This document shows, one piece after another, positions 1 through 11,678 of a stretch of 34,641 nt of DNA. This DNA is from Aestuariivita boseongensis. GTDB taxonomy: Bacteria > Pseudomonadota > Alphaproteobacteria > Rhodobacterales > Rhodobacteraceae. Position 1 is the first letter of the stretch. The number at the start of each line of letters is the position of its first letter. A program made the translations under genes and the position numbers. The DNA is taken from NCBI RefSeq assembly GCF_001262635.1, contig NZ_JXYH01000043.1, positions 1 through 34,641 of the forward strand, written 5' to 3'. The notes below the pieces were generated by a model. That model ran no database searches. It saw only the letters and a list, made by a program, of their open reading frames with translations, and was not told the origin of the DNA.

Positions 1-1
1 G

Positions 2-1456
2 GCGACCGCCAGCGGCGGGGAACGCCGGCGCGCCGCGCTGGCCGCGCTGATGGCGCGCGCGCCCGACCTGATGCTATTGGACGAACCCACGAACCACCTG
101 GATATTGAGGCCATCGCCTGGCTGGAGGATGAGCTGAAGGCCACCCGCGCGGGCTTTGTCCTGATCAGCCATGACCGCGCATTTCTGCGGGCGCTCACAC
201 GCGCCACGCTCTGGATCGACCGGGGGGTGGTGCGCCGGCAGGAGAAGGGGTTTGCCGATTTCGAAGCCTGGCGCGACAAGATCTGGGAAGAGGAAGACAT
301 CCAGCGCCACAAGCTGAACCGCAAAATCAAGGCCGAAGCGCGGTGGGCGGTGGAGGGCATCAGCGCGCGGCGCAAGCGCAACCAGGGCCGGGTGGGGGCC
401 TTGCAGGGCTTACGGGCCGAACGCGCGGCGCAGATCAAACGCCAGGGCACCGCCGCGATGACCTTTGAGGCAGGGCCGAAATCCGGCCGCAAGGTGATCG
501 AGGCGCAAGGGATTGCAAAGGCTTATGGCGACAAGGTGATCCTCAAGCCGTTTTCCCTGACCGTGATGCGCGGGGATCGCGTGGCTTTTGTCGGGCCCAA
601 TGGCGTGGGCAAGACGACGCTGTTGAAACTGCTTTTGGGCCAGGAAGCCCCGGATGCGGGTCAGGTCACATTGGGCACCGGGCTTGAGATTGCCGTTTTC
701 GATCAGGCGCGCGCCCAGCTCGACCCGGATCAGAGCTTGTGGGAGAACCTGACCGGCGATCCCGAGATGCGCGTCTCGGGCAAGGCCGATCAGGTCATGG
801 TGCGCGGCCAGCCCAAACATGTGGTGGGCTATCTCAAGGAGTTTCTCTTTGACGAGGCGCAGGCCCGCGCGCCCGTGCGGTCCCTGTCCGGCGGGGAAAA
901 GGCGCGGCTTTTGTTGGCGCGGCTGATGGCGAAACCGTCAAACCTTCTGGTGCTGGATGAACCCACCAACGATCTGGATGTGGAAACGCTGGATCTGCTG
1001 CAGGAACTGTTGGGTGATTACGACGGCACGGTGCTTCTGGTCAGTCACGACCGCGATTTCCTGGACCGTGTGGCCGCAACCACCGTGGCGATGGAAGGGG
1101 ACGGGCGTGCGGTGATCTATGCCGGCGGCTGGTCGGATTATCAGGCGCAGCGGGGTGAGGATCAACCGACCCCCGAACCTGTGAAAGAGGCAAAAGCGCC
1201 GAAGGAAAAGCCGAAATCCACCCGTAAATCCGGGCTGAGCTTTACCGAGAAACACCGCCTTGAAGCGCTGCCTGCTGATATCGCCCGGCTTGAGGCCGAG
1301 ATCGGCAAACTGGAACAGCTTCTGTCCGATCCAGAGCTTTTCACGCGCGAACCCGTGAAGTTCAAGAAAGCCACGCAAGCCCTTGTGGAACGACAGGAAA
1401 AGCTCTCTGCCGCTGAGGAGGAATGGCTGACCCTTGCCGAAAAGGCCGAAGCGTGA
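2..1456 (+). CDS. uup: Uup-type ABC-F ATPase, 5' partial
   Basis: The reading frame is open from base 2, so the gene begins before the window; an ATG at 50 is internal. The visible part starts inside the first nucleotide-binding domain, at its signature SGGERRR (from base 11), followed by Walker B LMLLDEPTNHLD and the switch SHDRAF. The residue before SGGE is Ala where ABC proteins usually have Leu. A linker rich in Arg/Lys follows, then a complete second domain: Walker A GPNGVGKTT, signature LSGGEKAR, Walker B LLVLDEPTNDLD, switch SHDRDF. The C-terminal ~75 residues are charged and predicted coiled coil, as in Uup. There are no membrane segments. ABC-F proteins are soluble ATPases acting on ribosomes or nucleic acids; Uup is linked to transposon precise excision and ribosome function in E. 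coli. The family call is firm; Uup rather than another ABC-F subgroup rests on the C-terminal coiled coil. Confidence 0.9.
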   Translation, partial: ATASGGERRRAALAALMARAPDLMLLDEPTNHLDIEAIAWLEDELKATRAGFVLISHDRAFLRALTRATLWIDRGVVRRQEKGFADFEAWRDKIWEEEDIQRHKLNRKIKAEARWAVEGISARRKRNQGRVGALQGLRAERAAQIKRQGTAAMTFEAGPKSGRKVIEAQGIAKAYGDKVILKPFSLTVMRGDRVAFVGPNGVGKTTLLKLLLGQEAPDAGQVTLGTGLEIAVFDQARAQLDPDQSLWENLTGDPEMRVSGKADQVMVRGQPKHVVGYLKEFLFDEAQARAPVRSLSGGEKARLLLARLMAKPSNLLVLDEPTNDLDVETLDLLQELLGDYDGTVLLVSHDRDFLDRVAATTVAMEGDGRAVIYAGGWSDYQAQRGEDQPTPEPVKEAKAPKEKPKSTRKSGLSFTEKHRLEALPADIARLEAEIGKLEQLLSDPELFTREPVKFKKATQALVERQEKLSAAEEEWLTLAEKAEA

Positions 1457-1464
1457 GGATTTTA

Positions 1465-1486
1465 GGCGCGGGACTTGTCCCGCCAT
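1465..1486. terminator. Short inverted repeat between convergent genes
   Basis: GCGGGAC (1468-1474) and GTCCCGC (1477-1483) form a 7-bp stem with a 2-base spacer, in the 34-base gap between the uup stop and the stop of the convergent dehydrogenase gene. No clear T tract follows on either strand, so termination is only suggested by position. Confidence 0.3.
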
Positions 1487-1490
1487 CCCA

Positions 1491-2246
1491 TCAACGCATT
1501 CTGAGCGCGCCGTCGATGCGGATGACCTCGCCATTGAGGTAGCCCATCTCGACGATGAAGCCTGCCAGCCGCGCATATTCGCTGGGATCGCCAAGGCGCG
1601 GCGGGTTCGGCACGTCGGCTGCCAGTTGCTTTTGCACCTCTTCCGGCAGGCTGGCCAGCATCGGCGTCATGAAGATCCCCGGCGCAATGGTCATCACCCG
1701 GATGCCGTCGCGCGCCAGATCGCGGGCCATGGGCAGCGTCATGCCCACGATCCCTCCTTTCGACGAGGCATAGCCCACCTGACCTTTCTGCCCGTCAAAG
1801 GCCGCGATGGACGCGGTGTTGATGATCACACCCCGCGCGCCGTCGGCCTCCGGTTCGTTCTTCGCGATCTCCAGCGCGGCCAGGCGCGCCACGTTGAAGC
1901 TGCCCACCAGGTTTACGTCGATCAGGCGGCGATAATGATCCAGCGCATGCGCGCCGTCCTTGTGGATGGTTTTCTCGGCCGTGCCGATGCCCGCGCAGTT
2001 CACCGCCGCGGTGATTTTGCCCATCTTTTCCAGACCCAGCGCCACCGCCGCCTGGACCGAGGCTTCGTCGGTTACGTCGGTTTCGGCAAAATATCCGCCA
2101 ATCTCGGCTGCGATGTCCTTGCCGCGCGACACGTCGCGGTCCAGCAGGGTGACCTGCGCGCCATTGGCGGCAAAATGGCGGGCGGTGGCCTCGCCCAGCC
2201 CCGATGCGCCCCCGGTGATCAATGCGGCAGTGTTCTTCAGCTCCAT
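1491..2246 (-). CDS. SDR family 3-hydroxyacyl-CoA dehydrogenase (HSD17B10-like)
   Basis: This 251-residue protein is a classical short-chain dehydrogenase/reductase. The NAD(P)-binding motif TGGASGLG is at residues 11-18, an Asp after the second strand (LLDRD) favours NAD, NCAG is at 83-86, catalytic Ser is about 146 (NTAS), and the YxxxK pair is Y159/K163. The overall pattern, including the C-terminal IRIDGALRM, resembles type II 3-hydroxyacyl-CoA dehydrogenase (HSD17B10 family), which oxidises 3-hydroxyacyl-CoA or 2-methyl-3-hydroxybutyryl-CoA in beta-oxidation and isoleucine breakdown. The start is set by an AGGGAGGAAG ribosome site just upstream. An operator-like inverted repeat lies 20 bases before the start. 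No other beta-oxidation gene is adjacent, so the substrate is inferred from family only. Confidence 0.88.
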   Translation of the reverse strand: MELKNTAALITGGASGLGEATARHFAANGAQVTLLDRDVSRGKDIAAEIGGYFAETDVTDEASVQAAVALGLEKMGKITAAVNCAGIGTAEKTIHKDGAHALDHYRRLIDVNLVGSFNVARLAALEIAKNEPEADGARGVIINTASIAAFDGQKGQVGYASSKGGIVGMTLPMARDLARDGIRVMTIAPGIFMTPMLASLPEEVQKQLAADVPNPPRLGDPSEYARLAGFIVEMGYLNGEVIRIDGALRMR

Positions 2247-2265
2247 CAGGCTTCCTCCCTAAATC

Positions 2266-2279
2266 TGAACAGTTGTTCA
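2266..2279. promoter_or_regulatory. Operator-like inverted repeat upstream of the SDR gene
   Basis: TGAACA-GT-TGTTCA is a perfect inverted repeat with 6-base arms and a 2-base spacer, 20-33 bases upstream of the dehydrogenase start. Size and position suit a dimeric repressor of TetR or GntR type. The regulator is not identified. Confidence 0.4.
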
Positions 2280-2308
2280 TTAACGGAGTCGCGCGCCGCC
2301 TGTCCAGA

Positions 2309-2342
2309 AGAGAGGCCGGATTTTCGAAAATCCGGCTTCTCT
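2309..2342. repeat. Palindromic repeat, copy 1 (core GGATTTTCGAAAATCC)
   Basis: An inverted repeat with 17-base arms centred between 2325 and 2326; all pairs match except one G/T, which would still pair as G-U in one RNA strand. Its central 16 bases, GGATTTTCGAAAATCC (2318-2333), are identical to those of the second copy 35 bases away. It lies downstream of tyrS and upstream of the dehydrogenase gene, both read leftward. A folded RNA would give a long stem with a 4-base loop, so a terminator or mRNA 3'-end role is plausible. There is no long T run. Confidence 0.7.
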
Positions 2343-2362
2343 GGTCCCACGGTCGGAAAAGG

Positions 2363-2390
2363 GTCCATGGATTTTCGAAAATCCATGGAC
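2363..2390. repeat. Perfect 28-base palindrome, copy 2 (core GGATTTTCGAAAATCC)
   Basis: A perfect 28-base palindrome centred between 2376 and 2377, with arms reading GTCCATGGATTTTC and its complement. It shares the 16-base core with copy 1 and has different flanking arms. It begins 10 bases past the tyrS stop in the direction of tyrS transcription. Its position suggests a tyrS terminator or 3'-end stabiliser; conservation of the core across two different arm sequences also fits a dispersed intergenic repeat. Confidence 0.7.
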
Positions 2391-2400
2391 GCCCGGGGGG

Positions 2401-3648
2401 TCAGCCTGCCAGCTGAACCAGTGCGTGGCGCTTCTTGCCTGCGCTCAGCTTGACCGGAGAGGCCAGCGCCCCCGCATCCAGCATCAACCCCGCATCGGTC
2501 AGCGGCGCATCGTCAATCCGTGCGCCGTTTTCCGCGATCAGGCGCTTGGCCTCCTTGCCGGACTTGGCCAGCCCCGCTTTGACGATGGCCTGCACCACCG
2601 ACAGCGGCAGATCGTCTGGGGTCACGGTCAGCGTCGGCAGATCCTCTCCGATACCGCCCTTTTCGAACACTTCCCGCGCGGTTGCCTCTGCCGCCGCGGC
2701 CGCTTCGGCCCCGTGGCACAGCGTCGTGACCTCATTGGCCAGAACGATCTTGGCCTCGTTGATCTCGGATCCTGCCAATGCGCCCAGACGTTCGCATTCC
2801 TCGACTGGCAGTTCGGAGTAGAGCTTCAGGAACCGACCCACATCCGCATCGGTCGTGTTCCGCCAGAACTGCCAGAATTCATAAGGCGACCGCATATCCG
2901 CATTCAGCCAGATCGCGCCATCGGCGGTCTTGCCCATCTTCTTGCCATCCGACGTGGTCAGAAGCGGCGTGGTCATCCCGTAGATTTCGTGATCCAGCAC
3001 GCGCCGAGTCAGGTCGATCCCGTTCACGATATTGCCCCATTGATCCGATCCGCCGAACTGCACCAGACAGCCATACCGCCGGTTCAGCTCAAGAAAATCA
3101 TAGGCCTGCAGGATCATGTAGTTGAACTCAAGAAAGCTCAGCGATTGCTCCCGATCCAGACGAGATTTCACCGATTCAAAGCTCAGCATCCGGTTTACGG
3201 AAAAATGCCGCCCGATATCGCGCAGGAAATCCAGGTAATTCAGATCGTCCAGCCATTCGGCATTGTTCAGCATCAGGGCATCGGTCGGCCCATCACCATA
3301 ATCGAGGTATTTGGCAAAGACCTGTTTGATGCCCGCGATATTGTCATCGATCTGTTCAGGCGTCAGCAGCGGCCGTTCATCTGCACGGAAGGACGGATCG
3401 CCCACCTTGGTCGTACCGCCCCCCATCAGCGTGATGGGCTTGTGGCCTGTTTTCTGCAGCCAGCGCAGCGTCATGATCTGGATCAGCGATCCCACATGCA
3501 GCGATTTGGCCGTGGCATCGAAGCCGATATAACCCGGCACGATCCCGCTGCTCAGCGCGTCGTCAAAAGCCTGATAATCGGTGCAATCGGCCAGAAAGCC
3601 GCGCTCCATCATCACGCTCATGAAGTCTGATTTGGGATGGTAGGTCAT
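2401..3648 (-). CDS. tyrS: Tyrosyl-tRNA synthetase
   Basis: This 415-residue cytoplasmic class I aminoacyl-tRNA synthetase charges tRNA-Tyr with tyrosine. The HIGH-type motif is HVGS (51-54), the tyrosine-site region [10 protein letters not shown] is at 197-206, and the KMSKS-type motif is KMGKT (237-241). The last ~65 residues match an S4 RNA-binding domain. Length is normal for the family. The frame is open far upstream (to 4155), but the family-like N-terminus starts at the ATG at 3648, and the upstream part overlaps anmK on the other strand. tyrS and anmK are divergent with a 63-base gap. Two palindromes follow the stop codon and may end the transcript. Confidence 0.97.
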   Translation of the reverse strand: MTYHPKSDFMSVMMERGFLADCTDYQAFDDALSSGIVPGYIGFDATAKSLHVGSLIQIMTLRWLQKTGHKPITLMGGGTTKVGDPSFRADERPLLTPEQIDDNIAGIKQVFAKYLDYGDGPTDALMLNNAEWLDDLNYLDFLRDIGRHFSVNRMLSFESVKSRLDREQSLSFLEFNYMILQAYDFLELNRRYGCLVQFGGSDQWGNIVNGIDLTRRVLDHEIYGMTTPLLTTSDGKKMGKTADGAIWLNADMRSPYEFWQFWRNTTDADVGRFLKLYSELPVEECERLGALAGSEINEAKIVLANEVTTLCHGAEAAAAAEATAREVFEKGGIGEDLPTLTVTPDDLPLSVVQAIVKAGLAKSGKEAKRLIAENGARIDDAPLTDAGLMLDAGALASPVKLSAGKKRHALVQLAG

Positions 3649-3711
3649 ATCTTGCCTCGGGTTTGATTTCCGGGGCACTCTATAGGCGGGCAACGGGCAA
3701 AGGAAAAGGCC

Positions 3712-4815
3712 ATGAATAAGGCCAAAGGGGCAGGGGAACGCCTGCGCGTACTGGGCGCGATGAGCGGGACATCCCTTGACGGTGTGGACGCAGCCATTCT
3801 GGACACGGATGGCGAGCGGATCTTTGACTTTGGCCCCTCCGACTATCGGCCCTATTCCGATGACGAACGCGAGGTTCTGCGCAGCGCCCTCGGCCAGTGG
3901 CTGGGCCCTGATGTCGACCGCGCGGGAGAGGTCGTTGATGCCGCCCATATAGCGCTTCTGTCCAACTTCGACCGGCCCGATCTGGTGGGCTTTCATGGCC
4001 AGACGCTGGCCCATGATCCGCGCGGGCGGGGCACGCTGCAGGTGGGCAATGGCGCGGCGCTGGCCGACGCGCTGGGATGCCCCGTGGTCTGGGATTTTCG
4101 CAGCGACGATGTGCGGCTGGGCGGAGAAGGCGCGCCGCTGGCGCCGTTTTTCCATTTCGCCTGCGCCAAATGGATCGGTGCGACCGCGCCTTTGTGTTTC
4201 CTCAACCTCGGCGGGGTAGGCAATATCACCTATGTCGATCCGAGCCGCGACCGACCCGAAGACCCCGGCGCCGTGCTGGCTTTCGACACCGGCCCCGCCA
4301 ACGCGCCGATCAACGATTTCATGTATAAGAAGCTGGGCCTGCCCATGGACCGGGACGGCGCTTTGGCGTTGAGAGGCACGGTCGAAACCGGCGCGCTGGA
4401 GCTGTTTCTGGATGAACCTTACTTCCTGCGCATGCCACCCAAATCATTGGATCGGAACGATTTTCCGGAAATGATCGGGTTGGTGTCGGAGCTGTCGGAT
4501 GCCGATGCGGTTGCCACGCTCACCGCCATGTGCGCCGCCGCAGTAGCCCAGGCGATGGATCACATGCCCACCCAGCCCGAACGGATGCTGGTCACGGGGG
4601 GCGGGCGCAACAACCCCGTTCTGATGGAGATGCTGCGCGTCTCGACCGGATGCTTCATCCTGCCGGTGGAAGAGGCGGGCCTTGACGGCGACATGCTTGA
4701 AGCGCAGGCCTTTGCCTATCTTGCCGTGCGGGTGATGCGTGGCCTGCCCACGTCCTGTCCTTCGACCACCGGTGTCAGTGCGCTGGTGGGTGGCGGAACG
4801 ATCAGCAGGCCGTGA
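3712..4815 (+). CDS. anmK: Anhydro-N-acetylmuramic acid kinase
   Basis: A 367-residue sugar kinase of the ASKHA fold that cleaves and phosphorylates 1,6-anhydro-N-acetylmuramic acid to MurNAc-6-phosphate in cytoplasmic cell-wall recycling. Family motifs in order are [12 protein letters not shown] (residues 15-26), [35 protein letters not shown], and [10 protein letters not shown] near the C-terminus. Length is typical. The ATG at 3712 follows AAAGGAAAAGG. It is divergent from tyrS and convergent, with only 4 bases between, with the cupin gene. No other recycling gene is nearby. Confidence 0.96.
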   Translation: MNKAKGAGERLRVLGAMSGTSLDGVDAAILDTDGERIFDFGPSDYRPYSDDEREVLRSALGQWLGPDVDRAGEVVDAAHIALLSNFDRPDLVGFHGQTLAHDPRGRGTLQVGNGAALADALGCPVVWDFRSDDVRLGGEGAPLAPFFHFACAKWIGATAPLCFLNLGGVGNITYVDPSRDRPEDPGAVLAFDTGPANAPINDFMYKKLGLPMDRDGALALRGTVETGALELFLDEPYFLRMPPKSLDRNDFPEMIGLVSELSDADAVATLTAMCAAAVAQAMDHMPTQPERMLVTGGGRNNPVLMEMLRVSTGCFILPVEEAGLDGDMLEAQAFAYLAVRVMRGLPTSCPSTTGVSALVGGGTISRP

Positions 4816-4819
4816 GGCC

Positions 4820-5236
4820 TTATCGTGGAATGTCGAAACCCGGCGGCGCCAGGGTGAAACCCTCGAACTGAAACCCCGGCGATACGGTGCAACTGACCAG
4901 CGTGTAATCGCCTGTGCTGCGCGCGGCCTGCCAATGGCCTTCCGGCACGATGACCTGCGGCGCACCTTCGGTCAGATCCGGGCTCAGCACATGATCGATG
5001 GCTGGCCCCGCATCATTGGCGCTCATCGACAGGATCAGCGGTGCGCCTGCGTGAAAAAGCCAGATCTCGGTCGCATCGACCTTGTGCCAATGGCTGGCCT
5101 CTCCGGCCTTCAGCAGGAAATAGATGCAGGTCCCCGTGGGCCTGCCGTCATTTTCGGCCACCCAGGTCTGGCGGAAATGGCCGCCTTCGGGGTGGGGCGA
5201 TAGCTCTAGCCGGGCAATGATCTCATCTGCGGTCAT
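4820..5236 (-). CDS. DUF985 (Cupin_5) family protein
   Basis: A 138-residue single-domain cupin. HPEGGHFRQTW near residue 15, SHWHKVDATEIW near the middle and VPEGHWQAAR are characteristic of the DUF985/Cupin_5 family; the conserved His residues are candidate metal or ligand contacts. There is no signal peptide or membrane segment. The enzymatic role of this family is not firmly established, so I give none. It converges on anmK and is divergent from the oxidoreductase gene at 5326. Confidence 0.88.
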   Translation of the reverse strand: MTADEIIARLELSPHPEGGHFRQTWVAENDGRPTGTCIYFLLKAGEASHWHKVDATEIWLFHAGAPLILSMSANDAGPAIDHVLSPDLTEGAPQVIVPEGHWQAARSTGDYTLVSCTVSPGFQFEGFTLAPPGFDIPR

Positions 5237-5325
5237 GGCGCCAAGGTGAAAGGCTTTGCGTGCCAGCGCAAGGGGTTGTGGGCGCGCGCGCGCGTCTTAG
5301 TCTGGCGCGAAAGAAGGAGGGCAGC

Positions 5326-6389
5326 ATGTCCCAGCGAATCGTGGTCATCGGCGCAGGTATCATCGGCGCGGCCATCGCCAGCCATCTGGCAGAGGCCGGG
5401 CATGATGTGACCGTGATCGACAGGACCGGACCCGCGGCCGAGGCCTCGGGCCGTTCCTTCGGCTGGATCAATGCCAGCTTCTTCGCCGATGCCGCTCATT
5501 TCCGCCTGCGCGCCGCCGGGATCGACGCCTGGAGGCGGGCCGGCATGCAGGATGTCACCTGGTCCGGCAGTCTCTGGTTCGAGGAGGACGGCGCAGGCTT
5601 CGACGTCATGCTGACCCAGCTGCAAGACTTCAACTATCCCGTGGAACCCATTGACCGGGATCGTTTTTGCGAACTGGAGCCTCATGTCGCCACACTGCCC
5701 AAGCGCGCCCTGCGCCTGCCGTCGGAAGCCGCGGCCGAAGGCGGGGCGGTCACACAAGGATATCTTGCCCGCGCACAGGCCTCCGGGGCCCGGGCGCTTT
5801 TCGGCGTCGATGTGCTGGGCATCGACACGGCCCATGGCGCGGTAACCCATGTGGTCACGTCTGCCGGTGCGCTGCCCGCCGATCAGGTGGTTGTGGCGGC
5901 CGGAACCGGAACACCCGGCATCGTCGCCCCGCTGGGTGTGAACCTGTCCATGCTGCGCCGTCCGGGTCTTCTGATCACCACCCGCGCGGTTCCGCCGGTC
6001 CTCTCCCATATCCTGATCGCACCGGGACAGGAGCTGCGCCAACTCCCGGACGGGCGTTTCCTCGCACCCACATCGCCCAATCATCAGGCCGATGACGCCA
6101 GCGAGTTGGAGGCGTCTGCCCAGGACCTGGCCGAAACGGCTCTTGCGCGGGTGGCAAACCTGCTGCCGGATCAGGCTCTTTCATTGGAAAGCATCACAAT
6201 GGCCTTCCGCCCCGTACCCGAAGACGGCCTGCCCGTGGTGGGCCCCGCAGGCCCGGACGGGCTTTACATCGCCACGATGCACAGTGGCATGACGCTGGCG
6301 GCGATCATCGGGGAACTGGTCGCGCAAGAGCTGACGAATGGCGGCACAGCCGATCTGCTGGCCCCCTACAGGCCCGGTCGCTTTTCTGC

Positions 6390-6393
<4 letters not shown>
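5326..6393 (+). CDS. DAO-family FAD-dependent oxidoreductase
   Basis: A 355-residue flavoprotein of the D-amino-acid oxidase/glycine oxidase superfamily. The N-terminal FAD-binding motif VVIGAGIIGAAIASHLAEAG starts at residue 6, and a C-terminal FAD contact is in the GLYIATMHSGMTLA region. Such enzymes oxidise amines of amino acids or related compounds; the substrate cannot be read from sequence. I chose the ATG at 5326 because AAGGAGG lies 8 bases ahead and it puts the dinucleotide fold at the N-terminus; the frame is open to 5260. Its stop overlaps the convergent GNAT gene stop by 4 bases. A run of alternating GC (about 5281-5294) precedes it. Confidence 0.9.
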
Positions 6394-9107
<2,714 letters not shown>

Positions 9108-9220
9108 CCGGTTGATCCTTTTTCGTGATGGTCTCGCCATGCCTCAAAGGCGGGCAGGGGGCAAGCGGCAACGCGCTTGGCGCTGGCCTGCCCGTTCCAG
9201 CGCGTGATAGGTCTGTGACC

Positions 9221-10279
9221 ATGACCACACCCGCCCACTGGCACAGCCTGAGTTCAACGCTGTACACCCTCGCCATTGCGGGGGGCGGAGCCGCGTTGGC
9301 CACATCGATCAACCTGCCCGCGGCCCTGCTGACCGGGCCTGCGCTGGCCGTCAGTGCCGCGGGTCTTCTTGGCCTTCGAATGGAGATCGCACCCCGCCTG
9401 CGCGATCTGGCCTTCCTGATCATCGGCGTGGGCATCGGCAGCACGGTCACGCCGGAAACCCTGTCGATCATGGCGCAGCTTCCTTTGGCCTTCGTGGTGC
9501 TGTTCGTTCTGCTGTTTGCCATGATGCGCGCCTGCCAGAGCATGCTGGTGCGGGGGTTCGGCTTTGATCCCCGAACCGCCATCCTGGCCGCCGCTCCGGG
9601 GCATCTGAGCTTTGTCATCGGCCTCAGCATCGATCAGGGGGTGGACACGCTGCGGGTCACCGTGGTGCAGGCGGTCCGGCTGCTGGCGCTGACGCTGATC
9701 GTGCCGGTCATCGCCCGCCTCATGGGGGTCGAGATCACGGGCAATCCGCTGGCCAGCGGCGCAACGCTGCCCTGGCTGCAATTCGCGGGGCTTCTGGCGG
9801 TGTCCTTCGCCTTTGGTCTGGGTCTGCAGCGGCTCAGGGTGCCGGCAGCACTGCTGATTGCGGCCATGGTGATTTCGGCGGCGGGGCATGGGGCCGATCT
9901 GGTGCAGGGCGGTCTGCATCCGTGGCTGGGCACCGTTTCATTCGTCACCATCGGCGCCTTGATCGGCACGCGGTTTTCCGGGCTCAGCTGGTTCGCCTTG
10001 CGCGCCAGCTTTGTCGCCGGTCTTCTGGTGACTACGCTTGCCTCGTCCATCGCGCTGCTGGGGGCTTTGCCCGTGGCCTGGTTGCTGGGTCTTGATCCGG
10101 TCACGGTGCTTGCGGCCTTCGCCCCCGGCGGGTTCGAGACGATGATCGCCCTTGGCGCGGTGCTGGGTGCAAATCCGGGCTTTGTCGCCGCCGCCCATGT
10201 GGCGCGGCTGATGTGCCTGACGGGGCTGATCCCCTTCATGCTGGGCCGGGCGGGACGCCTGAGGCAACCGGGAACCTGA
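9221..10279 (+). CDS. AbrB-family membrane protein (AbrB duplication)
   Basis: A 352-residue very hydrophobic protein with about ten membrane segments in two related halves. Each half contains a glycine/proline-rich stretch: APGHLSFVIGL in the first and APGGFETMIALGAVLG in the second. This is the PF05145/TIGR03082 family, once annotated as putative ammonia monooxygenase and named AbrB. It is not related to the Bacillus AbrB DNA-binding protein. A transport role is likely but unproven. The ATG at 9221 gives a normal-length protein; the ribosome site is weak (AGGT) and the frame is open to 9125. It converges on the Fur-family gene with a 6-base gap. Confidence 0.82.
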   Translation: MTTPAHWHSLSSTLYTLAIAGGGAALATSINLPAALLTGPALAVSAAGLLGLRMEIAPRLRDLAFLIIGVGIGSTVTPETLSIMAQLPLAFVVLFVLLFAMMRACQSMLVRGFGFDPRTAILAAAPGHLSFVIGLSIDQGVDTLRVTVVQAVRLLALTLIVPVIARLMGVEITGNPLASGATLPWLQFAGLLAVSFAFGLGLQRLRVPAALLIAAMVISAAGHGADLVQGGLHPWLGTVSFVTIGALIGTRFSGLSWFALRASFVAGLLVTTLASSIALLGALPVAWLLGLDPVTVLAAFAPGGFETMIALGAVLGANPGFVAAAHVARLMCLTGLIPFMLGRAGRLRQPGT

Positions 10280-10285
10280 CCCGGC

Positions 10286-10699
10286 CTAACCTTTCTTCAA
10301 CGGCACGCCATAAAGCTCCAGCCGGTGGCCTCGCAGCTCGTATCCCAGTTTTTGCGCTATCTTTTCCTGCAGTGCTTCGATCTCGGCATCCACGAACTCG
10401 ATCACTTCCCCTGAGTTCATGTCGATCAGGTGGTCGTGATGTTCCCGCTCCGCATCCTCGTACCGCGCGCGCCCGTCACCGAATTCCAGCTTGTCGACGA
10501 TCCCGGCCTCCTCGAACAGCTTCACCGTCCGGTATACCGTCGCGATCGAGATTTTGGGATCCACCGCACTGGCGCGGGCATAAAGCTCTTCCACGTCCGG
10601 GTGATCATCACTGTCCTCGAGCACCTGAGCGATCACCCGGCGCTGCCCGGTGATCCGCAGGCCCATGGCCTCGCAACGTGTGATGATGGTATCGGCCAT
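10286..10699 (-). CDS. Fur family metalloregulator (Fur/Mur type)
   Basis: A 137-residue cytoplasmic repressor. The winged helix includes RCEAMGLRITGQRRVIAQVL and the recognition helix region ISIATVYRTVKLFEEAG (about 50-66); the metal-binding HHDHLID is at 87-93. It has no CxxC zinc pair after HHDHLI, and ends in HRLELYGVPLKK, as in alphaproteobacterial Fur/Mur proteins that often respond to manganese. It does not look like Irr, which has a different His motif. I chose the ATG at 10699 because GGGGGAAGG sits 8 bases ahead; an in-frame ATG at 10741 would add 14 residues but has no ribosome site. No target gene is obvious nearby. Confidence 0.88.
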   Translation of the reverse strand: MADTIITRCEAMGLRITGQRRVIAQVLEDSDDHPDVEELYARASAVDPKISIATVYRTVKLFEEAGIVDKLEFGDGRARYEDAEREHHDHLIDMNSGEVIEFVDAEIEALQEKIAQKLGYELRGHRLELYGVPLKKG

Positions 10700-10781
10700 G
10701 TCCGCGCCTTCCCCCCGTATGACCTTATCCAGGATCGCCATGGGGTTTAACGGCTGTGCGCGGGCATGGCCAGAGGCTTGG

Positions 10782-11576
10782 TCACGAATAAAGCGGCTGG
10801 GTGCCCATCTGCAGATGGATCGCGTTGACGCTTTGCTGATCCAGACCTAATTCAGCGGCCAGTTGGTCAAGATATTGCGCCTCGGCGGCGCTGTCGATGC
10901 GGATGGTCATCAGCGACATCGCGTAAACCTGGCCCTTCTGCATCTCGGGCGTGGCGTCGGCCAGCCCCTTGATATCGATGGGCGCGGCCAGTTCGGCACG
11001 GACAAAGGCCATATCCTCCTCATCCGCGTCGCCCAGGGTCTCAAGGATCTTGGCCTGTTCTTCCGTGTCGATGCCTCCGTCGGATTTCGCCGCCTGGATC
11101 ATCGCGCGCAGAAGAAGCGCTGCGGTCTCTTCCATCTCGGGGGCGGTTTCCTTCGGGTTCATCGCATCGGCCATCTGCGCGGCGCCCTGGCCGGTCATGG
11201 CCGCGGCCCCGCCCAGCATCGCCATCAGACCCGCCAGGCCTGCACCGCCGCCCGCGCCGCTCAGAAGGCCGCCTTTCTCGTCCTGCGATCCGCCGCCCAT
11301 CAGCGCCGACAGGTCGAACCCGCCGCCCTGCGTCAGCTTGCCCAGCATGTCCTGCAGATTGCCCATGCCACCCGCACCGCCGGCGCCCATCTGGCCCATC
11401 ATCTCCTGGATCTGCGCCATACCCGGCATTTGCCCGGCCTTGGCCTGCGATCCCGGCACCTGAGCGCCGCCGCCGCCTAGAAGCGCGCCCAGACCACCGC
11501 CTCCGGTCATCTTGTCCACGCCGCGCGCAGCGGCATATCCGATGGCCACCTTGGCCAGTGTTCCCATCAAACTCAT
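10782..11576 (-). CDS. DUF533 / TerB-like protein (YebE-like)
   Basis: A 264-residue protein with a Gly-rich N-terminal half and a helical C-terminal half. The N-terminus has an amphipathic stretch (MSLMGTLAKVAIGYAAARG) then GGGGLGALLGGGG; two more Gly/Met/Gln-rich parts follow. The C-terminal ~120 residues (from about TAALLLRAMIQAAKSDGGID) match the DUF533/TerB fold, with the acidic SDGGIDTEEQ typical of it. E. coli YebE is a membrane-associated member of unknown function. The start at 11576 has AAAGGA 9 bases ahead; the frame is open to 11618. It lies downstream of the EEP gene on the same strand, with a 102-base gap. Confidence 0.82.
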   Translation of the reverse strand: MSLMGTLAKVAIGYAAARGVDKMTGGGGLGALLGGGGAQVPGSQAKAGQMPGMAQIQEMMGQMGAGGAGGMGNLQDMLGKLTQGGGFDLSALMGGGSQDEKGGLLSGAGGGAGLAGLMAMLGGAAAMTGQGAAQMADAMNPKETAPEMEETAALLLRAMIQAAKSDGGIDTEEQAKILETLGDADEEDMAFVRAELAAPIDIKGLADATPEMQKGQVYAMSLMTIRIDSAAEAQYLDQLAAELGLDQQSVNAIHLQMGTQPLYS

Positions 11577-11678
11577 CGCGATCGTCCTTTCACAACTCAG
11601 AAATACCCCTGACGACACCCACAGTGGCAGAAGATCACCCGATCCAAAGAGAAATATGCCCGCCCGCGCGGATTTGTG

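Noticed and set aside
3649-4155. A 169-residue N-terminal extension of tyrS
   Set aside because: It is antisense to anmK, and TyrS length and start motif fit the ATG at 3648.
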